From positions 1 through 64,000 of the forward strand of contig JACRMM010000035.1 of assembly GCA_016214985.1 (NCBI GenBank): a DNA stretch of 64,000 nucleotides, given 5' to 3'. The DNA is from Deltaproteobacteria bacterium. GTDB lineage: Bacteria; Desulfobacterota; Deferrisomatia; Deferrisomatales; JACRMM01. Below the pieces are notes generated by a model. It saw only the letters and a program-made list of their open reading frames with translations, had not been told where the DNA came from and ran no database searches. The stretch's first letter is position 1. Every line of letters begins with the position of its first letter. Positions 7,504 to 15,495 of the stretch are shown piece after piece. The position numbers and the translations under genes were made by a program.

Positions 7504-7869
7504 TCACGGGCCAAAGAGCATGCGCAGGGACAGGAGCATCATCGCCCCGCCGAAGAGCCGGCGCAGGAGCGTGCCGGGAAGCCCGACGGCGATCTTCGCG
7601 CCCAGGAGCCCTCCCAGGACGAAGCCGGCGCAGATCAGCCCCGCAGCCCGAAGATCCACGTATCCCTGCCGGTAGTAGGTCCAGGCGGCCAGCAAGCCGA
7701 TCGGCGGCACCATGAGAGCGAGCGTCGTACCCTGCGCCTGCTGCTGGGTCATGCCGAAGAATGCCAGCAGGGCCGGGATGATCACGATCCCTCCCCCGAT
7801 GCCGATCAGACCGCTCAGGGCACCGGCGCCAAATCCCAGGACCAGATAGCCGAGCACAATTGCGGTCAC
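7504..7869 (-). CDS. TauE/SafE-family permease, half-size
   Basis: The 121-residue protein has about four transmembrane segments and the family signature near its N-terminus (LSGLIGIGGGIVIIPALL). A second, weaker glycine-rich motif (FVLGGLLGAKIAVGL) is near residue 85. Usual TauE/SafE proteins are about 250 residues with two such halves; this one matches a single half, so it probably works as a dimer. The family exports or imports sulfite, sulfoacetate and other small anions; the substrate cannot be read from sequence. It is convergent with the HD-GYP gene and lies 106 bp downstream of the ACT-protein gene, so it could be the last gene of that operon or separate. Confidence 0.8.
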   Translation of the reverse strand: MTAIVLGYLVLGFGAGALSGLIGIGGGIVIIPALLAFFGMTQQQAQGTTLALMVPPIGLLAAWTYYRQGYVDLRAAGLICAGFVLGGLLGAKIAVGLPGTLLRRLFGGAMMLLSLRMLFGP

Positions 7870-7975
7870 GAAGGCCTCCTCACTCGACGCCAGGCGAACC
7901 AGGTCCCGCCGATCTCAAGGCAGTCCTCCGAGAGCCGGGCCCGCCCCGGCCTCCGCGCAGGCTCGGCCCAGGTCT

Positions 7976-8407
7976 TCACATGCCGTAGAGCCGGCCACCG
8001 TCGATCACGCTCACGCCCCGGTCCGTCAGCACGCGCGCCGCCGCGTCCGGATCGTCGAAGCGGAAGATCATCACTGCGGTGTCGCCGCTCTTGCGCACAA
8101 ACGCGTACATATACTCCACGTTGAGGCCGGCCCCGTCCAGGAGGCTCAGGATGCGGTGGAGCCCCCCGGGTCGATCCTCCACCTCGACGGCGACCACCGC
8201 GGTCTTGTTCACGGTGAAGCCCGCCTCCTTCAGGGCCTTCGTCGCCTTCTCCCGGTCACCGACGATGAGCCGGAGCACCCCGAAGTCCGACGTGTCCGCC
8301 AACGACAAGGCACGGATGCTCACCCCGGCCGCGGCCAGGACGCCCGTGGCCTCGGCGAGGCGGCCGGCCTTGTTCTCCAGGAATACCGAGATCTGCTCGA
8401 CGCGCAT
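7976..8407 (-). CDS. Tandem ACT-domain protein
   Basis: The 143-residue protein contains two ACT domains in series: residues 3-65 ([20 protein letters not shown] ... [13 protein letters not shown]) and 70-140 ([20 protein letters not shown] ... [11 protein letters not shown]). ACT domains bind amino acids, and a Gly at the turn after the first strand (NKAG, DRPG) fits ligand binding. A GGGAGGAGGT ribosome binding site precedes the ATG at 8407. It follows the phenylacetate-CoA ligase gene after 17 bp, a pairing common in anaerobes. It probably senses an aromatic amino acid and tunes the ligase or its pathway, and it lies under the Phe-rich leader described upstream. Confidence 0.85.
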   Translation of the reverse strand: MRVEQISVFLENKAGRLAEATGVLAAAGVSIRALSLADTSDFGVLRLIVGDREKATKALKEAGFTVNKTAVVAVEVEDRPGGLHRILSLLDGAGLNVEYMYAFVRKSGDTAVMIFRFDDPDAAARVLTDRGVSVIDGGRLYGM

Positions 8408-8424
8408 GGCAGGACCTCCTCCCC

Positions 8425-9669
8425 TCAGATCATCCGGTTGTCGATGACCCGCTGCGCCTTGCCCTCGCTGCGGGTGATCGTCTTGGGCTCCACCAGCTTC
8501 ACCTTCGCGGACACCCCGCAGTACTCCTTGATGTTTGTTTCGATGCGCTTCTCGAGGCTCTGAAGCTTCTTGATCTCGTCCGAGAAGGTCCTCTCCCCGA
8601 CCTCGACCACCACCGTGAGCACGTCGAGGCTGCCCTCCCTCTCCAAGACGAGCTGGTAATGGGGCTCCACCTCCTCAACCTCCAACAGCACGCTCTCGAT
8701 CTGGGACGGGAAGACATTGACCCCGCGGATGATCAGCATATCGTCGGAGCGCCCCCGCACGCGCCCCATGCGAACGTGGGTGCGGCCGCACACACACGGC
8801 TCCGGGCTCAGCGTCGTGATGTCCCGGGTGCGGTAGCGGAGCAGGGGGAACGCCTCCTTGGTCACCGTGGTGAAGACGAGTTCGCCCTCCTCGCCGTACG
8901 GCATAGGGTCCAGGGTCTCGGGATGCACGATCTCCGGGATGAAGTGGTCCTCGAAGACGTGCAGGCCCTTCTTGGCCTCCAGACACTCCACCGCGACCCC
9001 GGGGCCCATCACCTCGCTCAGCCCGTAGATGTCCACGGCGCTAAGATTCAGTGAGCGCTCGATCTCCCGGCGCATCTCCTCGGACCACGGCTCGGCCCCG
9101 AACACGCCGGCCCGGAGCTTCAGGGAGCGGAAGTCGACTCCCAGCTCCTCCGCCACTTCGGCCAGGTGGAGCGCAAAGGAAGGGGTCGCGGTCAGGATCG
9201 TGGCCCCGAAGTCTTTCATGATCATGATCTGCCGCTTCGTGTTGCCTCCGGAGATGGGGATCACCGACGCCCCAAGGCGCTCGGCGCCGTAGTGGGCGCC
9301 CAGCCCGCCCGTGAACAACCCGTAGCCGTAAGCGTTGTGAACCATGTCGCCCCGGTGGGCTCCGGCCGCGGCCAGGGCACGGGCCATGAGGTTCGACCAG
9401 GTATCGATGTCGCGGGCCGTGTAACCGACGACCGTGGCCTGCCCCGTGGTTCCCGACGACGCGTGGATGCGGACCACGTTCTCCATGGGCACGGCGAACA
9501 TGCCGAAGGGGTAGTTGTCCCTCAGATCCTGTTTGGTCGTAAACGGAAGGCGTCGGAGGTCGTCGAGGCTGCGGATGTCCTTGGGCGAGACCCGGGCCGC
9601 GTCGAGGGCGCGCCGATAGAACGGCACCGCCGCGTACACACGCTCTACGGTCGCCCGCAGGCGCCGCAC
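8425..9669 (-). CDS. paaK: Phenylacetate-CoA ligase (PaaK-type), N-terminus frameshifted
   Basis: The enzyme activates aryl-acetates to CoA thioesters using ATP. Seen here: [16 protein letters not shown] (AMP-binding P-loop), [15 protein letters not shown], and the [18 protein letters not shown] segment with [20 protein letters not shown], all hallmarks of the PaaK family. The frame from the GTG at 9669 gives 414 residues, but similarity continues upstream in the same frame ([18 protein letters not shown]) to about 9720 without any start codon. The best start, ATG at 9728 with GGAAGG-type ribosome binding site, is one base out of frame. One missing base near codon 2 would give a normal 434-residue enzyme. 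In anaerobes such ligases also feed indolepyruvate/phenylpyruvate:ferredoxin oxidoreductase for aromatic amino acid synthesis. The Phe-rich leader upstream favours that biosynthetic role. Confidence 0.85.
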   Translation of the reverse strand: MRRLRATVERVYAAVPFYRRALDAARVSPKDIRSLDDLRRLPFTTKQDLRDNYPFGMFAVPMENVVRIHASSGTTGQATVVGYTARDIDTWSNLMARALAAAGAHRGDMVHNAYGYGLFTGGLGAHYGAERLGASVIPISGGNTKRQIMIMKDFGATILTATPSFALHLAEVAEELGVDFRSLKLRAGVFGAEPWSEEMRREIERSLNLSAVDIYGLSEVMGPGVAVECLEAKKGLHVFEDHFIPEIVHPETLDPMPYGEEGELVFTTVTKEAFPLLRYRTRDITTLSPEPCVCGRTHVRMGRVRGRSDDMLIIRGVNVFPSQIESVLLEVEEVEPHYQLVLEREGSLDVLTVVVEVGERTFSDEIKKLQSLEKRIETNIKEYCGVSAKVKLVEPKTITRSEGKAQRVIDNRMI

Positions 9670-9779
9670 CTGGATCGCCTCCAGGGCCTCTCGCGGGAGA
9701 GTTTCGAACTCGATGTCGTAGAGGTCATGGCCGCTCCTTCCTCAAGGGGAGCACCGGGCAGACAGGCCCGAGAACACAA

Positions 9780-9809
9780 GAGGCCGCGGCAAGAAACACC
9801 CGCGGCCTC
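9780..9809 (-). terminator. Attenuator-type terminator hairpin in the paaK leader
   Basis: On the minus strand GAGGCCGCGG pairs perfectly with CCGCGGCCTC across a 10-nt loop and is followed by TTGTGTTCT. It lies between the Phe-rich leader ORF and the ligase gene, so it would stop transcription before paaK. The T tract is imperfect, which suits partial termination. Confidence 0.6.
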
Positions 9810-9825
9810 AATACACCTCACGAGC

Positions 9826-9910
9826 CCACGGGTCCCGCCGTTCGGTCCACCCGTGGTCGCTCCCTACGTCAATGGCTCGGTCGCTCTACCTCACCACTCC
9901 ACGGGTGGAC
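9826..9910 (-). promoter_or_regulatory. Alternative leader stems (1:2 and 2:3) of the paaK attenuator
   Basis: Region 1 (9899-9910, inside the leader ORF just after its Phe codons) and region 2 (9845-9856) are perfectly complementary over 12 bp (GTCCACCCGTGG). Region 3 (9826-9833, ACCCGTGG on the transcript) can pair with the CCACGGGT part of region 2 instead. A ribosome stalled at the Phe codons would cover region 1 and free region 2 for region 3. How the 2:3 stem then affects the terminator at 9780-9809 is not obvious by eye and needs folding. Confidence 0.55.
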
Positions 9911-9963
9911 TTCCGAAACCGGAAGAACTCCGTGAAGCCGAAGCGGAAGGATGGGGATTGCAT
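9886..9963 (-). CDS. Phe-rich leader peptide of the paaK-ACT operon
   Basis: A 25-codon ORF starts at the ATG at 9963, five bases after GGAGG (in GGAGGAG), and ends at the TAG at 9886. Residues 6-16 read FRFGFTEFFRF, so six of eleven are Phe. A stem-forming segment begins at codon 18, right after the last Phe codon. A promoter lies upstream and a terminator-like hairpin and the phenylacetate-CoA ligase gene downstream. This is the layout of pheA/pheST-type attenuators: low charged tRNA-Phe stalls the ribosome and lets transcription continue. It predicts that the operon is turned on by phenylalanine shortage. I know no described example for this operon type, but I cannot search. Confidence 0.8.
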   Translation of the reverse strand: MQSPSFRFGFTEFFRFRKSTRGVVR

Positions 9964-9993
9964 GCTCTCCTCCGGGCCGCAGGGTCGGGCCCG

Positions 9994-10023
9994 TTTATAG
10001 GCGGTGTCCGATCCCGGCGTCAA
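9994..10023 (-). promoter_or_regulatory. Sigma70-type promoter of the leader-paaK-ACT operon
   Basis: TTGACG (10023-10018) and TATAAA (9999-9994) on the minus strand are spaced by 18 bp. Transcription would start near 9987, about 24 bases before the leader peptide ATG, giving a leader of roughly 260 nt before the ligase gene. Confidence 0.7.
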
Positions 10024-10170
10024 GCCCAAAGCCCGCCCGGAGAGCGGCTTCCTGACGCCGAGGGCCGGGGACGGGGTTCTCCGGAGGCGGGGGCTCGCTG
10101 TGGCCCCACGCGATTGTCCCCACGCGCCCCGTGGTACACTCGGACGAGCCCTTGACCGCGCGAGGTCGCC

Positions 10171-10689
10171 GTGACGCATGCCGCGCCCACCGACGAAGCT
10201 GCCGCGCCCCGGTTCCTCGTGGACGGGATGCTCGGCAATGTAGCCCGGGACCTTCGGCTCCTCGGCTACGACGCGATCTTCGGCGAGCAACTCCCCGACC
10301 CGGAGCTCCTGCACCTCGCCCAGAACCAGGGGCGAGTGCTCCTCACGCGGGATCGGGCTCTCGCCCGTCGTGCTCGGGATCTGCCCTGCGTTCTCCTCAC
10401 CGAGAACGCGCCGCGACGCCAAGTGCTCGAAGTCCTCAGTTCCCTCGGCCTGGGCCCCTCCCCGGCCGGGCCGTTCTCCCGCTGCCTCGCCTGCAATGGA
10501 CGGCTGGTCGAGCTTCCCGCCGAGGACGCGGCCTCCGCCGTGCCCGACCACGTCACCGTGACCGCTCACAACTTCCTCGGGTGCCGCGACTGCGGGCGCG
10601 TCTACTGGCCGGGGACGCATCGGACCCGGCTTCAGGAGCGGGTCCGGGAGGTCCTCGGGGCTTTACTTCCTCCGAGGGGTCCAGTATAA
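10171..10689 (+). CDS. Mut7-C RNase domain protein
   Basis: The 172-residue protein starts at the GTG at 10171. Its N-terminal half has FLVDGMLGNVARDLRLLGYD and RVLLTRDRALARRA, the Asp-containing motifs of the Mut7-C family, a PIN-related fold proposed to be RNase. The C-terminal half has a zinc ribbon, CLACNGRL ... CRDCGRVYWPGTH. The usual length for this stand-alone family is 150-250 residues. Its cellular substrate is unknown. It begins the operon with coaD 36 bp downstream, and its 5' side is divergent from the paaK promoter. A weak promoter (TTGTCC at 10114, TACACT at 10135) may drive it. Confidence 0.85.
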   Translation: MTHAAPTDEAAAPRFLVDGMLGNVARDLRLLGYDAIFGEQLPDPELLHLAQNQGRVLLTRDRALARRARDLPCVLLTENAPRRQVLEVLSSLGLGPSPAGPFSRCLACNGRLVELPAEDAASAVPDHVTVTAHNFLGCRDCGRVYWPGTHRTRLQERVREVLGALLPPRGPV

Positions 10690-10724
10690 ACTGGTTCCTT
10701 TCCGTCCGGAGGAAGGAGCGCACC

Positions 10725-11237
10725 GTGAGCACCAACGTTGCCGTGTATCCTGGGAGCTTCGACCCGATCACAAACGGCCACGTAGACATCATCCTCCGGG
10801 GCGCCCAGATCTTCGACCGGCTGATCGTGCTGGTGGCGGTCAACAGCGAGAAGAAGAACCTGTTCTCGCTCGACGAGCGCGTCGACCTGATCCGCGAGGT
10901 CTTCGGCGGCAATCCCAAGGTGGAGGTCGACACCTTCGAGGGGCTGCTGGTCAAGTACATGTGCGCCCGCGACATCCGCGTGGTGATCCGCGGGCTCCGC
11001 GCCGTATCGGACTTCGAGTACGAGTTTCAGATGGCGCTCATGAACCGGAAGATCTTTCCGGAGGCCGACACCCTCTTCCTGGCTACCCGCGAGAACTACT
11101 CATACGTCAGCTCCCGGATCCTCAAGGAGGTGTTCGGGCTCGGCGGGTGCATCTCGGATCTCGCACCGGCCGTCGTGATCGAAGCCATGAAGCAGAAGTT
11201 TAAGCCTGCGCGCAGGAAATCCAAGGAAGCCAGATGA
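10725..11237 (+). CDS. coaD: Phosphopantetheine adenylyltransferase
   Basis: CoaD transfers AMP from ATP to 4'-phosphopantetheine to make dephospho-CoA, the penultimate step of CoA synthesis. The 170-residue product starts at the GTG at 10725, seven bases after GGAGGAAGGAG. It shows the nucleotidyltransferase signature YPGSFDPITNGHVDII at residue 8, the RGLRAVSDFEYEFQMALMN segment and ENYSYVSSRILKEV near the C-terminal third, which corresponds to the ISSTxVR-like motif. The length is normal for the family, with a basic tail (KPARRKSKEAR). Its stop overlaps the aminotransferase start by ATGA, so the two are coupled. CoA supply also serves the divergent CoA ligase, but there is no sign of coregulation. 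Confidence 0.95.
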   Translation: MSTNVAVYPGSFDPITNGHVDIILRGAQIFDRLIVLVAVNSEKKNLFSLDERVDLIREVFGGNPKVEVDTFEGLLVKYMCARDIRVVIRGLRAVSDFEYEFQMALMNRKIFPEADTLFLATRENYSYVSSRILKEVFGLGGCISDLAPAVVIEAMKQKFKPARRKSKEAR

Positions 11238-12439
11238 TCACACTCAGTCGCCGAGCCCAGCAGATCCAGCCCTCGGCCACCCTGGCCATCACGGCCAAGG
11301 CCAATCAACTCAAGGCCCAGGGCGTCGACGTCATCGGCTTTGGGGCCGGAGAACCCGACTTCCCGACCCCGCCCCACATCGTGGAGCGGGCCGCGGAGGC
11401 GCTGCGCAAGGGCGACACCCGGTACACCTCCGTGGGCGGGACCCCGGCGCTGCGCTCCGCCGTCGCGGCGGCGCTCCAGCGCGACTACGGCCTCACCTAC
11501 CGGACCGCCGAGATCACGGCCTCGTGCGGGGCCAAGCACACTCTCTTCAACCTCTTCCTGGCGCTCGTGGACGACGGCGACGAGGTAATCGTGCCGGCCC
11601 CCTACTGGGTGAGCTACCCGGAGCAGGTGCAGGTGGCGGGGGGCGTTCCGGTGATCGTGTCCACCGAGGAGGCCGACGGCTTCCTGCTGAGGCCGGAGGC
11701 CCTCGCCCAGGCTCTCACGCCGCGTTCCAAGGCGCTCGTGCTCAACAGCCCCTCGAACCCGACCGGCGCCATGTACGGCCGCGACGAATTGGCCGCCCTC
11801 GCCCGGGTGCTCGACGACCGCGACGTGGTCGTGGTCAGCGACGACATTTACCACAAGCTCACGTACGACGGGGCCCGGTTCGTGAGCCTCCTGGGCGTGG
11901 CGCCGTCGCTGCGCGACCGCACGGTCATCGTCAACGGCGTATCGAAGACCTACGCGATGACCGGGTGGCGGATCGGGTACGCGGCCGGGCCGGAGCGTTT
12001 GATCCAGGCCATGGAGGACCTCCAGAGTCAGTCCACGTCCAACCCCACGAGCTTCGCCCAGGCCGGGGCGGTGGAGGCGCTGTCCGGACCCCAGGCGTGC
12101 GTGGGTGAGATGGTTGCGGCCTTCGACGAGCGGCGACGCTTGCTCGTGGCCGGGCTCGACGCTCTGCCGGGGGTCCGTTGCCCGCTGCCTCAGGGCGCCT
12201 TCTACGCTTTCCCGAACGTGTCGGGCGTGTATGGAAGCGTCACTCCCTCCGGGGTGGAGATCCGAAATTCGCTGACCCTCGCGGCCTACCTGCTCGAGGA
12301 GGCCCAGGTCGCAGTCGTCCCGGGCGGCCCCTTTGGAGCCGACGACTACATCCGCCTCTCCTACGCCACCTCCCTCGACAACATCCGCAAGGGGCTCGGC
12401 CGCGTCGCCGAGGCCCTCGGCCGCCTGCGAAGGTCCTGA
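11234..12439 (+). CDS. Class I pyridoxal-phosphate aminotransferase (aspartate aminotransferase type)
   Basis: The 401-residue enzyme starts at the ATG at 11234 overlapping the coaD stop. It has VIGFGAGEPDFPTP near the N-terminus, NSPSNPTGAMY (PLP/substrate Asn), SDDIYHKLTY and the Schiff-base lysine in NGVSKTYAMTGWRIGYAAGP near residue 237. This matches the I-gamma/AspB subgroup, which transaminates aspartate and, in several bacteria, prephenate. Proximity to an aryl-acid/Phe operon makes an aromatic or prephenate role worth considering, but sequence alone does not decide. It belongs to the operon from the Mut7-C gene to the SEC-C gene. Confidence 0.9.
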   Translation: MITLSRRAQQIQPSATLAITAKANQLKAQGVDVIGFGAGEPDFPTPPHIVERAAEALRKGDTRYTSVGGTPALRSAVAAALQRDYGLTYRTAEITASCGAKHTLFNLFLALVDDGDEVIVPAPYWVSYPEQVQVAGGVPVIVSTEEADGFLLRPEALAQALTPRSKALVLNSPSNPTGAMYGRDELAALARVLDDRDVVVVSDDIYHKLTYDGARFVSLLGVAPSLRDRTVIVNGVSKTYAMTGWRIGYAAGPERLIQAMEDLQSQSTSNPTSFAQAGAVEALSGPQACVGEMVAAFDERRRLLVAGLDALPGVRCPLPQGAFYAFPNVSGVYGSVTPSGVEIRNSLTLAAYLLEEAQVAVVPGGPFGADDYIRLSYATSLDNIRKGLGRVAEALGRLRRS

Positions 12440-12446
12440 GGCGGCG

Positions 12447-13340
12447 ATGGCGAAGCCGAGGAGGCGCTTTCAGTCGCTGAGCGACCGGCAGTTGCTGGAG
12501 CTCCTCTACACGGCGGGGGACGAGCTCCCCCGGGAAGCGGTCGACGAATGCCTGCGCCGGGGGTCTCGGCTGCTGCCGCTGCTGCGGGACGTGGTGGCAG
12601 ACAAAGCCTCCTGGTCCCGGCCCCTGCCCGAGTGGTGGGCCACCGTGCACGCGACCTACATCCTGGGCGCCCTGGAGGACCCGGCCGCCCTGACTCCTCT
12701 TCTCACCGCGCTTCGCTGGGCCGACGCCTTCGACTCGGACTGGGTGACCGACGATCTGCCGAGCATCCTCGGCCGACTGGGAGCCCCGGCCTACGAGCCC
12801 CTCGCCGCCGTGCTCCGAGACGCAACCGCGGGCTGGGGCGCGCGCTCCATCGCCCTGTCGGGTATGGCGGCGGTGACGCTCTCCGCGCCCTACCTGCGCG
12901 CCGAGCTCGTCCCGCAGTGCGCGGCGCTCGTCGCCGACGGGCGGGAGGAATACTTCCTGCGGCAGACGGCGGCCAACGTCCTCCTGGACTTCCGGGAGCG
13001 GGATCATCGCGAGCTCCTCGTCGCCTTCGGCCGCGAGGAGGCGGCCCGGCGGGCGGAGGACCCGGAGTACCAGGGGGCCTTCTACGACTGGGAAGTCGAC
13101 GAGATCCTGGAGAGCAGGGACGGCGGAGGAGACAGCCTGGAGTACTACCGGAGGGACTGGCTCTCGTTCTACGACCCCGAGGAGATCCAGCACCGCCAGG
13201 AGCGCTGGGAGAGAGAGCAGGACGAGGCCGAGGAGCCGCCGGCCGAGGAGGACGCGCCCGCCGCCCGAGACCTTCGCGCACCGTGCCCCTGCGGCTCAGG
13301 CCGTCCCTTCGAAAGCTGCTGCTACCTCAAGGTCCACTGA
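12447..13340 (+). CDS. SEC-C metal-binding protein with HEAT-like repeats (DUF1186-like)
   Basis: The 297-residue protein starts at the ATG at 12447, eight bases after the aminotransferase stop. The body is alpha-helical with Leu/Ala-rich helices at regular spacing, suggestive of HEAT-like repeats (AALTPLLTALRWAD; YEPLAAVLRDAT). The C-terminus ends with APCPCGSGRPFESCC, a SEC-C type zinc-binding tail known from SecA. It has no catalytic motif. Its 3' end overlaps the convergent NUDIX gene by 14 bp. The function is unknown; the tail may bind ribosome, SecB-like or other partners. Confidence 0.8.
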   Translation: MAKPRRRFQSLSDRQLLELLYTAGDELPREAVDECLRRGSRLLPLLRDVVADKASWSRPLPEWWATVHATYILGALEDPAALTPLLTALRWADAFDSDWVTDDLPSILGRLGAPAYEPLAAVLRDATAGWGARSIALSGMAAVTLSAPYLRAELVPQCAALVADGREEYFLRQTAANVLLDFRERDHRELLVAFGREEAARRAEDPEYQGAFYDWEVDEILESRDGGGDSLEYYRRDWLSFYDPEEIQHRQERWEREQDEAEEPPAEEDAPAARDLRAPCPCGSGRPFESCCYLKVH

Positions 13341-13764
13341 CCCCCTCCAGCGTCGGCCTCGGGCCGCCCCGCAGGTAGCGGACCAGATCGGCCAGGATCC
13401 GCGCGTGGTCGAAGCACAGGGGGCGGGGCAGAGAGTCCAGGGGCCAGCACCGGGCCTCCGCAGCGTCGTCGCCGCCCCGGGGCACACCCTCCGCCTCCGC
13501 CAAGAAGACCGTGGTGATGGTGTGGCGGCGCGGGTCTCGGGCCGGATCGGAGTAGGTGAAGAACTGCTCCCGGAGCTTCACGGCGAGCCCCGTCTCCTCC
13601 CGGGCCTCACGGACGGCAGCCGCCTCCAGGGCCTCCCCCTCCTCCACGAACCCTCCCGGGAGCGCCCACCCCTCCGGGGGGTTGCGGCGGCGCACCAGCA
13701 CCACCTGGTCGCCGTCGACGATCGCCACGTCGACCGTCGGCAGCGGGTTGCGCCACACGGTCAC
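13327..13764 (-). CDS. NUDIX hydrolase
   Basis: The 145-residue protein starts at the GTG at 13764 (GTGA overlap with the preceding gene stop). It carries a complete NUDIX box, GGFVEEGEALEAAAVREARE followed by ETGL, that is Gx5Ex7REUxEExGU. The N-terminal strand VDVAIVDGDQVVLVRRRNPP and the ALPGG turn resemble ADP-ribose or 8-oxo-dGTP/CTP-type pyrophosphatases; the substrate is unclear. It is the last gene of the long minus-strand envelope operon. Confidence 0.9.
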   Translation of the reverse strand: MTVWRNPLPTVDVAIVDGDQVVLVRRRNPPEGWALPGGFVEEGEALEAAAVREAREETGLAVKLREQFFTYSDPARDPRRHTITTVFLAEAEGVPRGGDDAAEARCWPLDSLPRPLCFDHARILADLVRYLRGGPRPTLEGVSGP

Positions 13765-15467
13765 GCCTCGGTCCTCTTGGACCTCCCGTGCACGTCGGAG
13801 AAGAAGTCCTCGGCGGTCCAGGCCTCGCCCTTGCGGTACTCTCCCACCCCATCCAGAAAGTGGATCTTCCCGTCGCTCAAGGTCTCGATCCCAGGGTAGG
13901 CCTCGCTCGAGAGCCGCCCCAGTACCTCGGTCACGACCTGCCGGGCCGCCTCTTCGGACGTATTGGGCAGCATGACCGCAAACGTGGAGCCGAAGCAGCG
14001 GCCGATGACGTCCTTCTTCCGCGCGCTCTCCCGAATGACGGACGCGACTCGCCGCAGCACCTCGTCGCCGAACTTGTGCCCGAGCAGCTCGTTGTACTGG
14101 GCAAAGTTGTCGACGCTCACCACGGCGAGGGACAGCGGCTGGCCGGAGACCCGAACCCGGTCGACTTCGCCCTGCAGAAGCTTCTTGAAGTGGAAGAAGG
14201 TGAAGAGCTGGGTGAGATGGTCCGTCACCTCCAGCTCGTCGGCGTAGAGCTTCAACTGCTGGTAGAGCTTGCCGTTTTCGATCGCCACCGCGGCCTGGCT
14301 GGTGAAGAGCTCCAGGCCCTCGATGATCTCGTCGGTGATCGGTCGCTTGCTGAGGTGGTTGTCCACCGCCACCACGCCCACGCAGCTGTTCTCGACGATC
14401 ATGGGCAGCACGACGAAGCTGCGGCTTCGCAGGGCTTTGATCTCCGAGTAGGGTTCCGGGAGCCGGAGCTCCCGGGGCATTTCCGGCGCGTTGAGCACCC
14501 GGAAGGTCTTTCGTTTGAGGAATGCCTGCGCCAGTACACCGCCCTCCGGCCCCATCGGCACGGCAATTTCCTCCGGCGGTTCGTCCTGGTTGCCAAAGGC
14601 GCCGCGGCACTCGAGCACGGTGTGCTCCGGATTGGGGAGGAAGATGAAGATCCGGTCGAGCCCGAGCACCTCGTGGGCCGCGCCGAGGGTCTTCTGGATC
14701 CGGCCCTCCAGCGACCGCGACTTCTGCATCCCCACGGAGACGTCGTGGAGCTTCTTGAGGTTTCGGTTGGCCGCCTCCATCCGCTCCGAGAGCTCCAGCT
14801 TTTCGCGGTAGTAAGGCTTGATGATGAACGAGATCGAAAGCGCCGTGCTGAGCAGGATGGAGAGGCCCAGGATGGCGCAGGTGAGCAGAACGTAGCGCTT
14901 GAGGCTCGCCACGGCGCTGCCCTGCGTCGCGTAGGGCTCGTCCACGCCCACGAGCCAGCCCCGGTCCCGGAGCACATGGAACGCCACGACCATCGGCTCG
15001 GACGAGCCTCGCAGAATGCCGACGCCGGACTGGAACTGATCGATCACGGCCTTGAGGGGCATCTGACTCCCCATGGCCCGCGCAACCCGCGCGGCGAGCG
15101 GCTGCTGCACCGCGATCAGCTCGATGTCGGCGTCGCCGAAGGGCAGTCGCTGCTCGACGAAACGGCGGTAGCGCGGATCGTCGGGGGCGGCCACGAACCG
15201 CCCATCGCGGTCGAGGACCCAGGATCCTCCCACGCTTCGAGCCTTCGCCCCGAGGACCACGCTGCCCAGATCCCCTGGCCTCGCGCCCGAGCCCGCAGCC
15301 ACATCGACGGCCGAGGCCACCTCCGACGCCTGACGGAGCAGGCGCTCCCGGACGTCGTCCTCGCTGAGCTTCCCGACCACGACGGCCACCACCACGACCG
15401 CTGCGGCCACGATGCCGATGGTCACGGCAATGAGCTGAAATCCCAGGCTTCGAGGCCGATAGTCCAT
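13761..15467 (-). CDS. Membrane sensor with GAF and degenerate GGDEF domain
   Basis: The 568-residue protein has a transmembrane helix at residues 11-32, a periplasmic sensing region of about 165 residues, a second helix near 198-218, a short coiled linker, a GAF domain at about 245-390 (IFIFLPNPEHTVLECRG; AVPMGPEGGVLAQAFL) and a C-terminal GGDEF-type fold. The catalytic elements are lost: the usual DxLTxLxNRRxF reads DHLTQLFTFFHFKKLL, and the GG(D/E)EF loop reads CFGSTFAVMLP. It therefore probably does not make cyclic di-GMP and may bind a nucleotide or a partner. It follows the cytochrome gene by 28 bp and overlaps the NUDIX gene, so it belongs to the same operon and may sense envelope redox or stress. 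Confidence 0.85.
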   Translation of the reverse strand: MDYRPRSLGFQLIAVTIGIVAAAVVVVAVVVGKLSEDDVRERLLRQASEVASAVDVAAGSGARPGDLGSVVLGAKARSVGGSWVLDRDGRFVAAPDDPRYRRFVEQRLPFGDADIELIAVQQPLAARVARAMGSQMPLKAVIDQFQSGVGILRGSSEPMVVAFHVLRDRGWLVGVDEPYATQGSAVASLKRYVLLTCAILGLSILLSTALSISFIIKPYYREKLELSERMEAANRNLKKLHDVSVGMQKSRSLEGRIQKTLGAAHEVLGLDRIFIFLPNPEHTVLECRGAFGNQDEPPEEIAVPMGPEGGVLAQAFLKRKTFRVLNAPEMPRELRLPEPYSEIKALRSRSFVVLPMIVENSCVGVVAVDNHLSKRPITDEIIEGLELFTSQAAVAIENGKLYQQLKLYADELEVTDHLTQLFTFFHFKKLLQGEVDRVRVSGQPLSLAVVSVDNFAQYNELLGHKFGDEVLRRVASVIRESARKKDVIGRCFGSTFAVMLPNTSEEAARQVVTEVLGRLSSEAYPGIETLSDGKIHFLDGVGEYRKGEAWTAEDFFSDVHGRSKRTEA

Positions 15468-15495
15468 GCAGACGTCTCGCGGGGAATCGGGGTTC

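Noticed and set aside
8425..9669. Purely catabolic phenylacetate degradation (paa cluster)
   Set aside because: No paaABCDE, paaG, paaZ or regulator genes occur nearby, and the leader peptide points to control by Phe supply.
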